DNA of 8,520 nt from assembly GCA_022708385.1 (NCBI GenBank), contig JAKIYU010000106.1:1-8520 (forward strand), written 5' to 3'. The stretch comes from Bacteroidota bacterium (lineage in GTDB: Bacteria > Bacteroidota > Bacteroidia > Bacteroidales > PXBB01). Shown here piece by piece: positions 6,447-8,520 of the stretch. The notes beneath the pieces were generated by a model. The model ran no database searches and was not told the DNA's origin. It saw nothing but the letters and a program-made list of their open reading frames with translations. The stretch's first letter is position 1. The number at the start of each line of letters is the position of its first letter. The position numbers and the translations under genes are program-made.

Positions 6447-7400
6447 ATGCTAAGTCGCAGGCAAGTCAGGATTAAGGTGCTTCATGCATTGTATGCCTAC
6501 CAGCAAACCGATAAAGCTGACCTTCATGCCGGGCAGCAGGAACTGAATCGCAGTATTGACAAATTTTTCGACTTGTTTTATTTTCAGCTTATGCTTCTGC
6601 CAGAAATTGTGGATGTGGCTGCCAGACTTATTGAAGAAGGTAAACAAAAGAGAGTACCTGCTCCCGAAGACCTTAACCCCCAGATGAATTTTGTAAATAA
6701 CAGCCTGCTTAAAGGATTGCTCGAAAATAAAAACCTAGCAAAAATATGCCAACGCAGAACTATCAACTGGACTATTAACCAGGACATCCCCCGCAGAATT
6801 TTTAAAAAGTTCAGGATGAGCCCTGTTTATAAAAGCTATATGCAACTCCAATCCCCTACTTTTGAACAGGACAAGGCTGTTATTCTAAAACTGCTCAAGA
6901 AGTTTATCTATACGCATCGGGCACTATACGACTTTTATGAAGAAAACAGCCTGTACTGGATTAATGATTTTGACCAGGTCACTTTTATACTGATTAAAAT
7001 ACTTATGTCGTTGAAAGAGTCGAATGTGAGCACATACCGGTTTATTGATAATTATGACAATGAATTGCAGGAAGAGGTGTTTTTTGCCAATAATTTATTT
7101 CAGAAAACAATCCTCCATTTTGATGAATACAACAATATTATATCGGGATATACTCAAAACTGGGAAATGGAAAGGGTGGCATTGATGGACAATCTGATCA
7201 TGAAAATGGCCGTGTGCGAGTTTATGGAATTCTCATCTGTTCCTGTAAAAGTCACATTGAATGAATATATTGAAATAGCTAAAATTTACAGCACACCTAA
7301 AAGCAATATTTTTATTAACGGTGTACTGGATAAGCTGGTTGATGATTATAAGAAATCAGGCAAAATTAAAAAGATAGGCAGGGGGCTAATCGACAACTAA
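6447..7400 (+). CDS. nusB: Transcription antitermination factor NusB, long Bacteroidota form
   Basis: From ATG 6447 the product is 317 residues and begins MLSRRQVRIKVLHALYAYQQ, the usual opening of NusB in this phylum. An in-frame TTG at 6411 would add 12 residues, but it sits in the promoter box. The C-terminal third is the classical all-helical NusB fold, recognisable by AVCEFMEF, VTLNEYIEIAKIYSTPKSNI and FINGVLDKLVDDY. The middle is a Bacteroidota-specific expansion, making the protein more than twice the E. coli length of 139. NusB with NusE (ribosomal protein S10) binds boxA RNA and supports antitermination and proper folding of rRNA transcripts in the cytoplasm. The basic tail (KKSGKIKKIGRG) may aid RNA binding (inference). 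The gene converges on ispH with only two bases between the stops, so any termination signals must lie inside the opposing genes. Confidence 0.93.
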   Translation: MLSRRQVRIKVLHALYAYQQTDKADLHAGQQELNRSIDKFFDLFYFQLMLLPEIVDVAARLIEEGKQKRVPAPEDLNPQMNFVNNSLLKGLLENKNLAKICQRRTINWTINQDIPRRIFKKFRMSPVYKSYMQLQSPTFEQDKAVILKLLKKFIYTHRALYDFYEENSLYWINDFDQVTFILIKILMSLKESNVSTYRFIDNYDNELQEEVFFANNLFQKTILHFDEYNNIISGYTQNWEMERVALMDNLIMKMAVCEFMEFSSVPVKVTLNEYIEIAKIYSTPKSNIFINGVLDKLVDDYKKSGKIKKIGRGLIDN

Positions 7401-7402
7401 TG

Positions 7403-8266
7403 TTAATGCAGTTTGCTGATAACATCGGCTACTTGCTCCATGAGCCAGCGCGGGGTGGAAGTAGCACCACAAACACCTGCTGACCTGCACTTGCTAAACC
7501 ACACAGGGTTTAATTCTTCTGGACTGGAAATAAAATAGGAGCGGTTGTTGTTTTTAAGGCAGACATTGTACAGAAAAATCCCATTTGAGCTTTTCTTACC
7601 TCCGACAAATATAATTACGTCATGTTCCCGCGCAAAAAGAGAAATCTGGGGCTCTCTGTTGGAAACCTGACGGCATATCGTGTCATTGGCCTCAACGAAA
7701 AGGCTCTTGTCTTTAAGTTTATTCTTTAAAGTGCTTACCACTTCATCAAAACCATCTTTGCTTTGTGTCGTCTGAGAGAACAGAATAACAGATTTTGAGA
7801 AATCAATTTTGTCGATGTCCGATAAGTCGTTAATTATGATGGCAGAATTATCCGTTTGTCCCACAAGCCCGTTTACTTCGGCATGGCCTTCTTTACCATA
7901 AATGACAATCTGGGCGTTTTTTTTAAGGGCTTCATCAAAACCAAGTCGGATTTTGTTTTGTAAGCGCAACACTACAGGACAGGAGGCATCTATGAGCTGT
8001 ATGTTATTTTCTAAAGCAATGCGATATGTTTCTGGTGGTTCACCGTGTGCTCTTATAAGAACCACGGCATTGGTCAGTTGGGAGAACTCTTCGTGGCTGA
8101 TAATTTTTAGTCCCTTGCTTTTCAGCCGCTCCACCTCCATATTGTTGTGAACTATATCGCCGAGGCAATAAAGCGTGCCTTTTTTTTCGAGTTCGTTTTC
8201 GGCAGCCTGTATGGCATAAACCACACCGAAGCAAAAACCGGAATTAGGGTCAATGACAACTTTCAC
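7403..8266 (-). CDS. ispH: 4-hydroxy-3-methylbut-2-enyl diphosphate reductase (IspH/LytB)
   Basis: IspH carries out the last step of the MEP isoprenoid pathway, reducing HMBPP to IPP and DMAPP with a [4Fe-4S] cluster in the cytoplasm. The 287-residue protein is of normal length for the short form. The three cluster cysteines are visible: C12 (GFCFGV), C96 (DASCPVV) and C198 (NDTICRQVSNRE). Substrate-site residues are H40 (GDIVHN), H74 (RAHG), H128 and E130 (GKEGHAEVNG), T167 (SQTTQS) and the VGGKKSSNG loop (221-229). The C-terminal GVCGATSTPRWLMEQV has the Bacteroidota flavour. The start is GTG (8264-8266): no ATG is available, since the stop TAA at 8273-8275 lies in frame three codons upstream. 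The porQ stop is that same TAA, 6 bases away, so the two are probably co-transcribed. No Shine-Dalgarno sequence is evident. Confidence 0.97.
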   Translation of the reverse strand: MKVVIDPNSGFCFGVVYAIQAAENELEKKGTLYCLGDIVHNNMEVERLKSKGLKIISHEEFSQLTNAVVLIRAHGEPPETYRIALENNIQLIDASCPVVLRLQNKIRLGFDEALKKNAQIVIYGKEGHAEVNGLVGQTDNSAIIINDLSDIDKIDFSKSVILFSQTTQSKDGFDEVVSTLKNKLKDKSLFVEANDTICRQVSNREPQISLFAREHDVIIFVGGKKSSNGIFLYNVCLKNNNRSYFISSPEELNPVWFSKCRSAGVCGATSTPRWLMEQVADVISKLH

Positions 8267-8272
8267 GATTTG

Positions 8273-8520
8273 TTATTTTTTGATAAAATCCCCCAAATTA
8301 GTGCTTAAAGTAATATGGTTGGGAGAACCTGCCAGGTGATAAGCCGAACGGGCATAGCCTAATTTGAATTTAGACACTTTAAGAGCTACACCCCACGACA
8401 GGCCGACAGTTGACACATGCGATGGTACACGCATTTCTTTGCTGCGGCGGTAATTATAGGCCAGCGAAAAACTCAGGTTTTTGCCGGGCGAAAACTCAGC
8501 ACCTCCTACAATATGCCTGA
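8273..8520 (-). CDS. porQ: Type IX secretion system protein PorQ (C-terminal fragment, 5' end outside window)
   Basis: Translating the minus strand from the window edge gives 81 residues ending at TAA 8273-8275. The readable pieces are GGAEFSPGKNLSFSLAYNYRR, VSTVGLSWGVALKVSKFKLG, YARSAYHLAGSPNHITLSTN and a final LGDFIKK. This alternating outer-membrane beta-strand pattern with NYRR, SWG, SKF and YHLAGSPNH matches the C-terminus of PorQ. PorQ is an outer-membrane barrel of the Bacteroidota type IX secretion system and is linked with PorZ, PorU and PorV in the complex that attaches cargo to A-type LPS at the surface. The full protein is usually about 330-350 residues, so about three quarters lies beyond the window. 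It sits 6 bases upstream of ispH on the same strand. Confidence 0.8.
   Translation of the reverse strand, partial: RHIVGGAEFSPGKNLSFSLAYNYRRSKEMRVPSHVSTVGLSWGVALKVSKFKLGYARSAYHLAGSPNHITLSTNLGDFIKK

Noticed and set aside
7902..8234. Open frames on both strands within ispH (7902-8150 plus, 8040-8234 minus)
   Set aside because: Low-complexity shadows of ispH with no domain character.

Overview
The window looks like chromosomal DNA from a member of the Bacteroidota. Four signs point there: a C-terminal PorQ fragment (type IX secretion, restricted to this phylum), a NusB of about 317 residues instead of about 140, several TAnnTTTG promoter boxes of the Bacteroidota sigma factor, and moderate-to-low GC with little Shine-Dalgarno signal. 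Genus cannot be told from sequence alone.

Layout. Bases 1-1271 (+) are the 3' end of a surface-polysaccharide cluster: the C-terminal part of a DegT/DnrJ/EryC1/StrS sugar aminotransferase, overlapping by 4 bases a small monotopic phosphoglycosyl transferase of the PglC type. Bases 1272-2053 are gene-free but structured: a promoter-like box, a potential folded segment, a chain of short hairpins with 3-nt loops, and a 190-bp fold-back element with perfect 18-bp terminal inverted repeats (MITE-like). Bases 2054-5738 (+) hold a two-gene signalling unit that is damaged. The first gene is a calcineurin-like metallophosphoesterase broken by an in-frame stop and a +1 frameshift. The second is a long membrane sensor with the order sCache_2, PAS, PAS, CBS pair, DUF294 nucleotidyltransferase, DUF294_C, whose last ~46 codons have been thrown out of frame by an apparent one-base loss. 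Bases 5759-6328 (-) encode an intact LOG-family (TIGR00730) protein, divergent from nusB (6447-7400, +). nusB converges, with a 2-nt gap, on ispH (7403-8266, -), which lies 6 nt downstream of the 3' end of porQ (8273-8520, -).

How they fit together. The first pair makes and loads an activated (probably amino-) sugar onto undecaprenyl phosphate. IspH supplies the isoprenoid precursors from which that lipid carrier is built, and PorQ belongs to the T9SS attachment machinery; these links are general biology and not evidence of co-regulation. The most notable content is the unusual sensor/nucleotidyltransferase architecture, the shared decay of it and its phosphoesterase neighbour, and the hairpin-rich intergenic region before them. 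No complete new defence, mobile or CRISPR system is visible.
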